The notes under the pieces are model-generated. The model saw only the letters and a list, made by a program, of their open reading frames with translations. It was not told the origin of the DNA and did not search any database. From the NCBI GenBank assembly GCA_002477565.1, contig DLQL01000022.1, positions 1 to 21,716 of the forward strand: 21,716 nucleotides of DNA, written 5' to 3'. Shown piece by piece: positions 6,791 through 15,814 of the stretch. The DNA is from Flavobacteriaceae bacterium UBA7433 (GTDB lineage Bacteria; Bacteroidota; Bacteroidia; Flavobacteriales; Flavobacteriaceae). Positions within the stretch are counted from its first letter, which is position 1; every line of letters starts with the position of its first letter. Made by a program: the position numbers and the translations under genes.

Positions 6791-9700
6791 TTGTCAAAGA
6801 AGAGAAATTACATATCCAAGAAGTATTTGCTGTTGTTGAGCGCACTGTTTTTACAGATGAGTCTGTTGGCACAAACAAAGCCCGATGAAAAAAACGACAC
6901 GCTTCCGAGCCTGCCTTATCAATTCAAAAGCCACCAGAAAGGCAGTTTGTTTTTGAATTTGCCCCTGTCCAAAGAGGTGGTTTTCGAAAAAGAAGTCAAC
7001 CGTTATGTGATTCGTGAAAAATTTGGAAACACCGTCGTCAAAACACCACTTTTTATGTCTGCGGAAGAGTACAAAGACTACCGTCTCAAAGAAGACATCA
7101 GCGACTATTACAAACAAAAAATAAGTGCGCTCAATTCCGACAAACAAGGCAGTAAGGAAGCTCAAAAAAACCTCCTGCCCACATACTACGTAAACTCCTC
7201 TCTATTCAAATCCATTTTTGGAGGAAACACCATAGAAGTCAATACACAAGGGACCATCGGTTTGCGCTTGGGGGTCTTGTACCAAAAGATAGAGAATCCT
7301 CAGCTCTCTCAAGAAAATCGCAAGAATTTTACCTTTGATTTCGACCAGCAAGTGACGGCGAGTGTCGCTGCAAAAATAGGAGAGCGCCTCAAAGTAGCAG
7401 CCAATTACGATACCAAGTCTACTTTTGATTTTCAAAACATGGTGAAGTTGGAGTTTATTCCTTCCATGCCATCAAATGCCTCCGGCTTGAAAGACAAATA
7501 CAACAAGGCCAAGTCCAAAATTGACAATGTGAAGTCTGCCTACGACGATGTCAAAAGTCTTTCAGACGGTTATGATTCGAAAGACGAAGACGACATTGTC
7601 AAAAAAATTGAATTGGGAAACACCAACATGAACGTGAGCAACAACCTGATTTCTGGTGCGCAAAGTTTGTTTGGTCTGAAGTCCATTTTGCAATTTGGGA
7701 AGACGACAGTAACTTCCGTTTTTTCCCAACAGAAATCGGAAACGAAGACAGTTGCTGCTGAAGGAGGCGCTACTTTGAATGAATTTGAGTTGCAAACTTC
7801 CCAATACGAAGCCAACAAACATTTCTTTTTGTCCCATTATTTTAGAAATCAGTACAACAACTCTTTGAAGCAATTCCCCCTGATCAACAGTCCTGTAAAC
7901 ATCATCAATGTCGAGGTGTGGGTGACCAACAGGTCGACCAATACCACCGATGTGCGAAACATCGTAGCCCTTACCGATTTGGGAGAATCTGGTGTTGACG
8001 TGTATGACCCGAGTGTTTCTAACATTACCAGCTCAGATGTAATCGCAACGGCATCCGCTCCAAATCCAGACAATTCGTCCAATAGCCTGTCTTCCGTTTT
8101 TACAGATGGGATTCGTTCTATTGGAACGGTCAAAAGTGTTTTGCCTTCCAGCATGCAGCAGGGAACGGACTATACCATCTTGGAGAATGCAAAAAAATTG
8201 AGCCCCAATGACTATACGTTTCATCCACAATTGGGATTCCTTTCTTTGAAACGCCCTTTGGTTGACGGCGATGTCTTGGCGGTTGCCTTCCAGTACAGCA
8301 CCATCGGAAGTGAGGAGGTATACAAAGTAGGGGAGTTGTCCACCGACGGCTTGTCTTCGCAAGAAAACATCGTTTTGAAACTCTTGCGTAGCGAAGTCAA
8401 ACAACCGACCATGCGCATTTGGGATCTGATGCTAAAAAACGTCTATTCTTTGGGGGCATATCAGATGGAGTCTGAGGGCTTTCGTTTGGAAGTCTTGTAC
8501 AAAGACGATCAGACAGGGGTTCCGGTCAATACGCTTCAAAATGCGAAAACAGAAAACATCACAACCCAAACGCTTTTGAATTTGATGCGTTTGGATATTT
8601 TGGATCAAAACAATTTTGTAAAACCGAAGGGAGACGGGTATTTTGATTATGTAGAAGGAGTCACTGTAAGGTCTGAAACGGGAACGGTTATCTTTCCAAC
8701 ATTAGAACCTTTTGGACGGGATTTGCAAACGAAATTGTCAGCTTCTGAGGATGCTATTTTTGTATTCAACGAATTGTATACAACCACACCAACCCAGGCG
8801 AGAACCAATTTCCAAAACAAAGACAAATACCTGTTAAAGGGGTATTACAAATCAGATGCCAGTGAGGGCATTTCTCTAGGAGCGTTCAACGTTCCCAAAG
8901 GATCAGTAAAAGTTACTTCCAATGGGATTCTGCTGAGTGAAGGTTCAGATTATGTGGTGGATTACATGAGTGGACGAGTTCAGATCATCAATCCCGCCAT
9001 TGAAGCATCTGCTGCGCCAGTTCAAGTTTCATTAGAAAACAACACGCTGTTCAACCAACAGACAAAACGATACATTGGAATCGATGTAGCACACAAATTT
9101 TCGGATAAGTTTTTAATGACAGCAACTTATTTGAATGTCAACGAGCGTCCCTTGACTCAAAAAGCAGCCTTTGGATCGGATCCAATCAACAATACGATGT
9201 TGGGAATGAGCATGACCTATGATTCGGAAATGCCTTTTTTGACGAAGTTGGTCAATAAATTGCCCTTTCAAGATACGGATGTTCCTTCTAGACTGTCTCT
9301 GCGAGGCGATGTTGCCTATCTGAAGCCGGGAACCCCAAGCGGCATCGACCTCGGAGGAGAAGCGACCACGTACATCGATGATTTTGAAGGCTCTCAAATC
9401 CCCATCAGCTTGATGGATGCCAATGCATGGAAGTTGTCAAGTACCCCAGTAAACGACGCTGGTAGTGGCGTTTCTTTTGATTTTGGTAGCGATTTGGCAG
9501 GTGTGGAAAGTGGAAAACAACGGGCCAAACTCGCTTGGTACAGCATCGACCGTCTTTTTTACGGGGGCTCTTCCTTGCAACCTTCGAATATTGACAATGC
9601 AGAATTGTCCAGAGCAGAAGTCAGTAGGGTGGAATTCGACGAGCTCTTCCCACAAACGGATTTGGACATCACCCAAACCAATATATTAAGAACCTTTGAC

Positions 9701-12700
9701 CTTTCGTACTTTCCAAGTGAGCGAGGGAGCTACAATTACGATACCAATACAAATCCTGACGGTTCTTTGTCCAATCCACAAGACCGTTGGGGAGGGATTA
9801 CCAGAGGTTTGACGACCAATGATTTCGAAAGAGCCAATGTGGAATACATACAGTTTTGGATGCAGGATCCTTATGAAAACTATTCCATCACTCCTGAAGA
9901 AGGCGGGCCCCTCAACGGGTTGCCTATCAAAGAGGGAGACTTGTATTTCAACCTAGGAAATATTTCAGAAGATGTTTTGAAAGACGGTCGCAAGATGTAT
10001 GAAAACGGCATGCCAGAAAGCGGTGCACCGGACAACACAGCACCTACCGATTGGGGTGTGGTTCCGACCAACAAATCTTTCTTGTACACCTTTAATGAAA
10101 TCGATGCAGATCGATTGGTACAAGATGTGGGATTGGACGGATTGGGAGATGCGGACGAGCAATTAAAATTCCCAAACTTTTCCAGCTCGGAGGATCCATC
10201 TTCAGACAACTACCGCTTTTTTAGGGGCAGCCAATACGATCAAGAAAGCGCCTCGATTCTCAAGAGGTACAAAGACTACAACAACACCGAAGGGAATTCT
10301 CCAACTGCCGGTTTGAGTTCGGAGTCTTTTCCCACATCGGCGACTACGGTTCCCGATGTCGAAGACGTGAACAAAGACCAAACAATGAATGCCATCGATG
10401 CGTATTACCAATACCGCGTTTCTTTGAATGCTTCCGACTTGGTGGTCGGTCAAAATCACATTGTGGACACAAAAAAGGTGACAAGAAAGTCCAGTACTGG
10501 CAATGGTGATTCCAAATCCATTACGTGGTATCAGTTTCGAATTCCAATCAATACGGGGACGCCTGTGGGGGGAATTGCAGATTTCAATTCCATTCGGTTT
10601 GCACGCATGTTTTTGACTAATTTCAAAACGCCAGTTGTACTTCGTTTTGGACAGCTGCAATTGGTTCGAGGCGATTGGAGGCGCTATGCCAAAAACTTAC
10701 ACGGAGGCCTTCCTGTTGCTTCTGACGATTTGGACACCCAGGAACTGAACAACTTTTCGGTAGGGGTTGTCAATATCCAAGAGAATGACACCCGAGACCC
10801 AATTCCTTATGTGTTGCCTCCAGGCATTGTAAGAGAACAATTGCAAGGGAGTACTTCCATTCAATACCAAAACGAACAATCCCTCTCAATGGTGGTAAAG
10901 GCATTGGAACCAGGGGAAGCAAGGGCTATTTTTAAAAATACAATTACAGATCTGCGCATGTTTAAAAAGTTAAAGATGTTTGTGCATGCAGAGGGGCTCA
11001 ATGGTTTGGAACTCAATGACAACGACCTCATGGCTGTTTTGAGAATTGGATCGGATTTAAACGACAATTTTTACCAGTTAGAGGTTCCTTTAAAAGCAAC
11101 TTCATTTGGCAGTTTTTCTCCGGACGCTATTTGGCCAGCATCCAACAGTTTTGAAGTAGATTTGGAAGCTTTGGCCAAGCTCAAAGTCGAACGTTATGGG
11201 GCGCTTGGCGCTTCCAATTTCAATCAGTTGTATCCTTTGCCTGTCGAGGACGAAGAAGCTGTCAAGCGCATGCGTGTCAAAGGAAGTCCAAACCTCTCCA
11301 ACATCAAAACCATCGTTTTGGGTGTTAAAAACATTTCCAAATCCAATCAAAGTGCTGAAGTCTGGTTCAACGAATTGCGGGTAGCTGGCTTTGACAACCA
11401 AGGTGGTTGGGCTTCTGTTTTGACTGCCAATGCCAATTTTGCTGAGCTGGCAGATGTTGCTTTGACGGGAGGCGTACAGACCATGGGCTTTGGAAATGTA
11501 GAACAACGTGTCAATGAAAGAAGTCAGGAAAATGTCAAACAGTACGGAGTGTCTACCAACATAAATATTGGACAATTGATGCCGAAGAATTGGGGCATTA
11601 AGATTCCGATGAGTTATGCCGTTTCTGAAGAGTTTAGAGACCCCAAATACGACCCTCAGTTCCAAGATGTGTTGTTTGAGGATGCCAAAGAGATCAATGA
11701 AAACAGTAAAAATGCAACGGACTATACCAAAAGGAAGAGCATTAGTTTTATCAATGTAAGAAAAGAAAGGACAGGGGAAATAAAAAAAGCACCCATGCCT
11801 TATGATGTTGAAAATTTTTCGGTTTCCTATAGTTACAACGAAGAGTTCCACAAAGATTACAACATCGAAAAACACTTGGTGCAGGACGTTCGGACAGCCG
11901 CCAATTATGCCTTTAGTTTTCCATCGAAAACCATAGAGCCCTTTAAAAAGGCTTCGTTTTTTAAAGGCAAGAGCTACTTGGCTTTGCTGCGCGATTTCAA
12001 TTTCAACCTGTTGCCCTCCTCTATTGGAGTCAACTCGAGCATCGTTCGAAATTACAACGAACAGCTCTCGCGAAACTTGGTTCCCGGATTGCCACAATTG
12101 CCGACTTTGAAACAACGCAATTTCTTGTTCGATTGGGATTATACAATTGGGTACAACCTGACCAAAGCTTTGAAATTGAATTTCAGAGCGGCTAACAAAC
12201 ACATTTACGATGCTTTCGAGTTGGACGAAGAAACTTCTGATGAGGTAACCTTGTTTAGCAATTTCTTTGATTTGGGAAGGGTTAACAATTACAGTCAAAA
12301 ATTGGATGCCACGTATAAAATTCCGATTGACAAATTGCCCTTACTGAGTTTTGTCTCAGCAGACTACACCTATGCTGCCGATTTTGAATGGCAAGCAGGG
12401 TCTCAGTCTTTTTTAGAGAGTGTAGGAAATACGATTCAAAATGCCAACACCCACAATTTGTCCACCAATTTCAACATGAAAACATTTTACAAAGAGGTGG
12501 GATTGGACAAGTTGTTTGCTCCAAAAAAGAAAAAGGCCAAAAAGGCAGTCAAAAAAAGCGGCAAACCAAAATTTGCAACTCGCGCTCGCAAAAGAGGCAT
12601 CGGCAAGTCTAAAAAGAAGAAATCTACCAAGCAGAAAATATTTGACGCAACTCACGGCTTATTGACCTCCGTAAAAACCATCCGGATGAGTTATACGGAA

Positions 12701-14035
12701 AACAACGGAACCCAATTGCCCGGTTATGTGCCTACAGTTGGATTTCTGGGAAGAGATCGGTATACTGGAGGGTTGGCTCCCACACTCGGCTTTGTATTTG
12801 GTAGTCAGGTAGACATCCGTCAAAGGGCATTGGAAAACAATTGGTTGACCACACGAAATGTAAATTACGCAAATGGTGTGGAGGACGATCCTTATTACAG
12901 CAGAAGTTATGCGCAAACGCACTATGAGAAATTCGACCTCACGGTTGCTGTCAAGCCCATCAAAGATTTGGACATTACCCTTTTGGCCAACAGGATACAA
13001 ACGAGCAATCTTTCTCAACAGATAGACGCCGTCACGAATAGAAACGGTACTGAGGAGCTGTCCGATGATTTTTTAGCGCTTGAAAACACCCAGCTGGCTC
13101 AGACTGGAAATTTCAGTATGAGTTACAACATGGTCAAAACTGCTTTTGACGGCAATGGAGATAGTACCTTTCAAAAATTCATTGAAAATAGAAACACCAT
13201 TCAATCGCGTTTGGCTTTTGCAAATGGGTTGGAAACGAATGGCTATGGATTGAACAGTCAAGAGGTTTTGTTGCCAGCATTTACAGCAGCTTATGGTGGG
13301 ACTTCAGCGAGTTCCGAAGGATTGAGTCCCTTTAAAAACATCCCGTTGCCCAATTGGAGAATGACATACAAGGGACTGATGAAGATGAAATGGTTTAAAA
13401 AGAAGTTTTCCAGCTTTGTGCTCACGCATTCCTACAAGTCTTCTTACACCATAGGGAACTACAGCAACAACATTCAGTACAAAGAGGATTCAAATGGCAT
13501 TCCATCGACAGATGTAAATGGAAATTATTTTTCTAAAAACACCATCTCCAACATCAGTTTGATAGACGCTTTTTCTCCTTTGGTCAAAATAGATTTGAAA
13601 CTTAAAAATTCCCTTTCTTTTCGAGGCGAGGTCAACAAAGACAGGGCCATGAGTTTGAACTTTAACAACAACACCCTTTCGGACATTCGTGGAACGGAAT
13701 ACGTGTTTGGCTTGGGTTATCGCATCAAAAATTTACAACTCAGGTCTTCGAGAGGACGCAATAGAGGACAACTAAAGGGGGACCTCAACATGAAAGCCGA
13801 TGTCTCATTGCGACAAAATTTAACATCGATACGGACAATTGACACCCAAAGTACTCAGGTCACAGGAGGGCAAGATATCTTTACGTTGAAATTTTCTGCA
13901 GATTACAACATGAGTAAAGATTTGATTGCGACATTTTATTACGACCAAACGGCTTCCAAATATGCGATTTCAACGTCTTTCCCAAGAACCTCTATCAGTG
14001 CAGGCTTGAGCATTACGTACAATATTGGAAACTAA
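6791..14035 (+). CDS. sprA: SprA, outer membrane translocon of the type IX secretion system
   Basis: At 2414 residues this is close to Flavobacterium johnsoniae SprA (about 2400). SprA (SovT) forms a very large single-chain outer membrane beta-barrel through which T9SS cargo such as adhesins and hydrolases is exported. The start is a TTG, two bases after ruvA; it gives a full signal peptide with basic SKKRNYISKK and hydrophobic YLLLLSALFLQMSLLAQ, cleaved near LLAQ. The bulk is Asn/Ser/Tyr-rich with alternating beta-strand patterns. There are many family-like blocks, such as LKPGTPSGIDLGGEATTYIDDFEGSQ near residue 845, and the chain ends in a strand rich in Ser/Thr/Tyr. Residues 1912-1951 are strikingly Lys/Arg-rich. 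Gliding genes are not in the window, so whether the organism glides cannot be told. Confidence 0.96.
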   Translation: MSKKRNYISKKYLLLLSALFLQMSLLAQTKPDEKNDTLPSLPYQFKSHQKGSLFLNLPLSKEVVFEKEVNRYVIREKFGNTVVKTPLFMSAEEYKDYRLKEDISDYYKQKISALNSDKQGSKEAQKNLLPTYYVNSSLFKSIFGGNTIEVNTQGTIGLRLGVLYQKIENPQLSQENRKNFTFDFDQQVTASVAAKIGERLKVAANYDTKSTFDFQNMVKLEFIPSMPSNASGLKDKYNKAKSKIDNVKSAYDDVKSLSDGYDSKDEDDIVKKIELGNTNMNVSNNLISGAQSLFGLKSILQFGKTTVTSVFSQQKSETKTVAAEGGATLNEFELQTSQYEANKHFFLSHYFRNQYNNSLKQFPLINSPVNIINVEVWVTNRSTNTTDVRNIVALTDLGESGVDVYDPSVSNITSSDVIATASAPNPDNSSNSLSSVFTDGIRSIGTVKSVLPSSMQQGTDYTILENAKKLSPNDYTFHPQLGFLSLKRPLVDGDVLAVAFQYSTIGSEEVYKVGELSTDGLSSQENIVLKLLRSEVKQPTMRIWDLMLKNVYSLGAYQMESEGFRLEVLYKDDQTGVPVNTLQNAKTENITTQTLLNLMRLDILDQNNFVKPKGDGYFDYVEGVTVRSETGTVIFPTLEPFGRDLQTKLSASEDAIFVFNELYTTTPTQARTNFQNKDKYLLKGYYKSDASEGISLGAFNVPKGSVKVTSNGILLSEGSDYVVDYMSGRVQIINPAIEASAAPVQVSLENNTLFNQQTKRYIGIDVAHKFSDKFLMTATYLNVNERPLTQKAAFGSDPINNTMLGMSMTYDSEMPFLTKLVNKLPFQDTDVPSRLSLRGDVAYLKPGTPSGIDLGGEATTYIDDFEGSQIPISLMDANAWKLSSTPVNDAGSGVSFDFGSDLAGVESGKQRAKLAWYSIDRLFYGGSSLQPSNIDNAELSRAEVSRVEFDELFPQTDLDITQTNILRTFDLSYFPSERGSYNYDTNTNPDGSLSNPQDRWGGITRGLTTNDFERANVEYIQFWMQDPYENYSITPEEGGPLNGLPIKEGDLYFNLGNISEDVLKDGRKMYENGMPESGAPDNTAPTDWGVVPTNKSFLYTFNEIDADRLVQDVGLDGLGDADEQLKFPNFSSSEDPSSDNYRFFRGSQYDQESASILKRYKDYNNTEGNSPTAGLSSESFPTSATTVPDVEDVNKDQTMNAIDAYYQYRVSLNASDLVVGQNHIVDTKKVTRKSSTGNGDSKSITWYQFRIPINTGTPVGGIADFNSIRFARMFLTNFKTPVVLRFGQLQLVRGDWRRYAKNLHGGLPVASDDLDTQELNNFSVGVVNIQENDTRDPIPYVLPPGIVREQLQGSTSIQYQNEQSLSMVVKALEPGEARAIFKNTITDLRMFKKLKMFVHAEGLNGLELNDNDLMAVLRIGSDLNDNFYQLEVPLKATSFGSFSPDAIWPASNSFEVDLEALAKLKVERYGALGASNFNQLYPLPVEDEEAVKRMRVKGSPNLSNIKTIVLGVKNISKSNQSAEVWFNELRVAGFDNQGGWASVLTANANFAELADVALTGGVQTMGFGNVEQRVNERSQENVKQYGVSTNINIGQLMPKNWGIKIPMSYAVSEEFRDPKYDPQFQDVLFEDAKEINENSKNATDYTKRKSISFINVRKERTGEIKKAPMPYDVENFSVSYSYNEEFHKDYNIEKHLVQDVRTAANYAFSFPSKTIEPFKKASFFKGKSYLALLRDFNFNLLPSSIGVNSSIVRNYNEQLSRNLVPGLPQLPTLKQRNFLFDWDYTIGYNLTKALKLNFRAANKHIYDAFELDEETSDEVTLFSNFFDLGRVNNYSQKLDATYKIPIDKLPLLSFVSADYTYAADFEWQAGSQSFLESVGNTIQNANTHNLSTNFNMKTFYKEVGLDKLFAPKKKKAKKAVKKSGKPKFATRARKRGIGKSKKKKSTKQKIFDATHGLLTSVKTIRMSYTENNGTQLPGYVPTVGFLGRDRYTGGLAPTLGFVFGSQVDIRQRALENNWLTTRNVNYANGVEDDPYYSRSYAQTHYEKFDLTVAVKPIKDLDITLLANRIQTSNLSQQIDAVTNRNGTEELSDDFLALENTQLAQTGNFSMSYNMVKTAFDGNGDSTFQKFIENRNTIQSRLAFANGLETNGYGLNSQEVLLPAFTAAYGGTSASSEGLSPFKNIPLPNWRMTYKGLMKMKWFKKKFSSFVLTHSYKSSYTIGNYSNNIQYKEDSNGIPSTDVNGNYFSKNTISNISLIDAFSPLVKIDLKLKNSLSFRGEVNKDRAMSLNFNNNTLSDIRGTEYVFGLGYRIKNLQLRSSRGRNRGQLKGDLNMKADVSLRQNLTSIRTIDTQSTQVTGGQDIFTLKFSADYNMSKDLIATFYYDQTASKYAISTSFPRTSISAGLSITYNIGN

Positions 14036-14095
14036 TTGAAAATTAAAAGACACATCCATACAAACGATTAGGAATTAAATATCAAACACATACAA

Positions 14096-14476
14096 ATGAA
14101 GATACCAGCAGATTTAAAATATACAAAAGACCACGAATGGGTCCGAATAGAAGGAGACTTCCTAGTAATCGGAATTACAGATTTTGCCCAAAGTGAACTG
14201 GGAGATATTGTTTATGTAGACGTGGATACTTTGGACGATACTGTGGCGGCGGATGCGGTTTTCGGTTCTGTAGAAGCAGTAAAGACTGTTTCGGACCTGT
14301 TTATGCCCATCGCTGGAGAAGTTGTGGAATTCAACGAAGCCTTGGAAGACGCTCCTGAAATGGTCAATACAGACCCTTATGGCAAAGGTTGGATGATCAA
14401 AGTAAAACCCGAAGATTTGTCTCAATTTGAAACCTTATTAGATGCAGATGGATACAAAGCACTCATCGGAAATTAA
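14096..14476 (+). CDS. gcvH: Glycine cleavage system H protein GcvH
   Basis: The protein has 126 residues. It carries the lipoyl arm that shuttles the aminomethyl group between the P, T and L proteins of the glycine cleavage complex. The start MKIPADLKYTKDHEWVR, the ITDFAQSELGDIVYVDV strand region at 27-43 and FGSVEAVKTVSDLFMPIAGEV at 56-76 are typical. Lys63 is the expected lipoylation site. GcvH may also relay lipoyl groups to other enzymes in some bacteria. It starts 60 bases after the sprA stop with no terminator between, so it may be read from the sprA transcript. No gcvP or gcvT lies in the window. Confidence 0.97.
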   Translation: MKIPADLKYTKDHEWVRIEGDFLVIGITDFAQSELGDIVYVDVDTLDDTVAADAVFGSVEAVKTVSDLFMPIAGEVVEFNEALEDAPEMVNTDPYGKGWMIKVKPEDLSQFETLLDADGYKALIGN

Positions 14477-14840
14477 ATACTTCGCCAGTGCACTGGCTGT
14501 TACCGCTCTGGTCGCTTATTTGAGTTTGGCAAATCTTCGGTTTGTCAAAGTGTCATTCCTGACTTTTTCTGGAATGGATAAGATGAAGCACGTGGCGGCT
14601 TATTTTGTGTTGACGTTTAGTTGGTTTTTGGTAGTCGAAAATAAAAGCAGTCCTTTCAAATCGAGATATTGGGTTGTGTTCTTTGTCTTTTTATTTGGGT
14701 TGTTGCTTGAAATCCTACAAGCTTTTTTTACGGGGTACCGAACTGGAGAGCTGTTCGATTTGCTCGCCAATTCAATTGGCAGTGTTTTTGCATTTTTATT
14801 TTTTGACAAATTGAAACCTTTTTTTAGAAAATGGTTTTAA
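14442..14840 (+). CDS. VanZ-like family membrane protein
   Basis: This is a 132-residue protein with four predicted membrane segments, at about 12-30, 48-66, 75-95 and 105-125. The pair of conserved blocks DKMKHVAAYFVL (46-57) and LLEILQAFFTGYRTGELFDLLANSIG (88-113) is the signature of the VanZ-like family. Its founding member gives low-level teicoplanin resistance, but the function of most members, including this type, is unknown; resistance should not be assumed. The ATG at 14442 (or the one at 14448) lies inside the last codons of gcvH, in another frame. The two genes overlap by about 30 bases and are probably translationally coupled. I recall gcvH followed by a VanZ-like gene in other flavobacteria. 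Confidence 0.85.
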   Translation: MQMDTKHSSEIKYFASALAVTALVAYLSLANLRFVKVSFLTFSGMDKMKHVAAYFVLTFSWFLVVENKSSPFKSRYWVVFFVFLFGLLLEILQAFFTGYRTGELFDLLANSIGSVFAFLFFDKLKPFFRKWF

Positions 14841-14873
14841 AAAAACAAGGAAGTAAAGGCCTTATTGTTTTTT
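14839..14873 (+). terminator. Possible intrinsic terminator after the vanZ-like gene
   Basis: An A-run followed by CAA at 14839-14848 pairs with TTGTTTTTT at 14865-14873 and overlaps the vanZ-like stop codon. The loop holds the palindrome AAGGCCTT. The stem is AT-rich, so it is a weak terminator, but it sits at the expected end of the ruvA-sprA-gcvH-vanZ unit. Confidence 0.4.
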
Positions 14874-14980
14874 AAGGAAGGAGTGTGGGCCAAAACCCCC
14901 GTCGGAAATACCTGTAAAAGGTTGGTTTTAAATTGGAAGCCTCACGAATTCGCTAAATCCCGTTTTTTATAAGATCAGAC

Positions 14981-15012
14981 TTGTGTAAGTCATCCTAAAA
15001 TTAGTAAATTAG
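14981..15012 (+). promoter_or_regulatory. Probable promoter of tonB
   Basis: TTG at 14981-14983 and TAAATTAG at 15005-15012 are separated by 21 bases, within the Bacteroidota -33/-7 spacing. The -7 octamer differs from TAnnTTTG at one position. The predicted leader before the ATG at 15035 is short, about 17 bases. Confidence 0.45.
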
Positions 15013-15034
15013 CAAACTGATTAATTTTTCAAAA

Positions 15035-15760
15035 ATGGAAATAAAAAAACATCCAAAGTCCAATTTAGAAAACTACACCAAGTTGTTTGTTCAACTGGGC
15101 TTGGTATTGGCGCTTTTTTTTGTGTACGTAGGGATAGAGCACAAAACATACGACAGAGTAGTAGACGATTTGGGCCTTGCGTCCTTGTCTGGTGAAGAGG
15201 ATGAAGAGATGGTCATTACCCAGCGTTTGGAGCCTGTAAAACCTCCACCGCCACCACCACCACCTGCTCCAGAAATCATTGAGATTGTTGAAGATGAAAA
15301 GGAAGTGGAAGAAACGGTCATCGAGTCTACAGAAACGAGTGAAGAAGAAGCTGTTGAGGTAGAAGAAATTATTGAAGAGGACGAAGGAGAAGATATGATT
15401 GAAGACGTTCCTTTTGCTATTATTGAAGATGTTCCCGTATTTCCAGGATGTGAAAGAGGAAACAAAGCAGAAAAGAAAGCTTGTTTTTCTAAAAAAATCA
15501 GCAGGCACGTCATTCGTAAATTTGACTCGAGTTTGGCAGCCGACTTGGGCTTGTCCTCCGGAAAAAAACGAATTTATGTGATGTTTAAAATTGACAAGAC
15601 GGGCGCTATTACAGAAGTACGTGCAAGAGCACCCCATCCAAGATTGCAGAAAGAAGCCGAAAGAGCTGTAAAAACACTGCCGAGAATGATTCCAGGAAAA
15701 CAACGAGGAAGACCTGTAGGGGTTCGTTATTCGTTGCCCATTGCATTTATGGTTGAGTAA
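15035..15760 (+). CDS. tonB: TonB family energy transducer (flavobacterial type)
   Basis: The protein has 241 residues in the classic TonB order. A cytoplasmic N-terminus is followed by one membrane anchor (about 18-34), a run of eight prolines (70-77), a periplasmic linker and a C-terminal TonB domain (about 145-241). The domain contains RIYVMFKIDKTGAITEVRARAPHP, then a helix with ERAVKTLPRM and PGKQRGRPVGVRYSLPIAF. It passes inner membrane proton-motive energy to outer membrane TonB-dependent receptors. The segment VPVFPGCE (133-140) and Cys150 are seen in flavobacterial TonBs. The linker, residues 80-132, is unusual: 26 of 53 residues are Asp or Glu and only one is Lys, in place of the Pro-Lys repeats of enteric TonB. 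No exbB or exbD is adjacent. It ends in a strong terminator. Confidence 0.93.
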   Translation: MEIKKHPKSNLENYTKLFVQLGLVLALFFVYVGIEHKTYDRVVDDLGLASLSGEEDEEMVITQRLEPVKPPPPPPPPAPEIIEIVEDEKEVEETVIESTETSEEEAVEVEEIIEEDEGEDMIEDVPFAIIEDVPVFPGCERGNKAEKKACFSKKISRHVIRKFDSSLAADLGLSSGKKRIYVMFKIDKTGAITEVRARAPHPRLQKEAERAVKTLPRMIPGKQRGRPVGVRYSLPIAFMVE

Positions 15761-15780
15761 CAATCGCTCATAATTGATAC

Positions 15781-15814
15781 AAAAAAGGATGCCTACTTGG
15801 CATCCTTTTTTTTT
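15781..15814 (+). terminator. Rho-independent terminator after tonB
   Basis: The perfect 7-base stem GGATGCC / GGCATCC (15787-15793 and 15799-15805) has the loop TACTT and is followed by nine T residues. Six A residues precede the stem, so the hairpin could also act for transcription from the other side. It lies 20 bases after the tonB stop. Confidence 0.9.

Noticed and set aside
11102..12298. 398-codon open frame on the minus strand inside sprA
   Set aside because: It is antisense to a well-supported sprA, lacks a recognisable domain and reads as Ile/Phe/Val-rich nonsense; long shadow frames are expected opposite this codon usage.
14442..14840. VanZ-like protein as an antibiotic resistance gene
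   Set aside because: Only the family fold is shared; there are no vanA-type cluster genes, and the gcvH-linked context points to a housekeeping role.
15242..15268. Tandem proline-codon repeat as a mobile or CRISPR-like repeat
   Set aside because: It is the eight-proline run of TonB, in frame and expected for the family.
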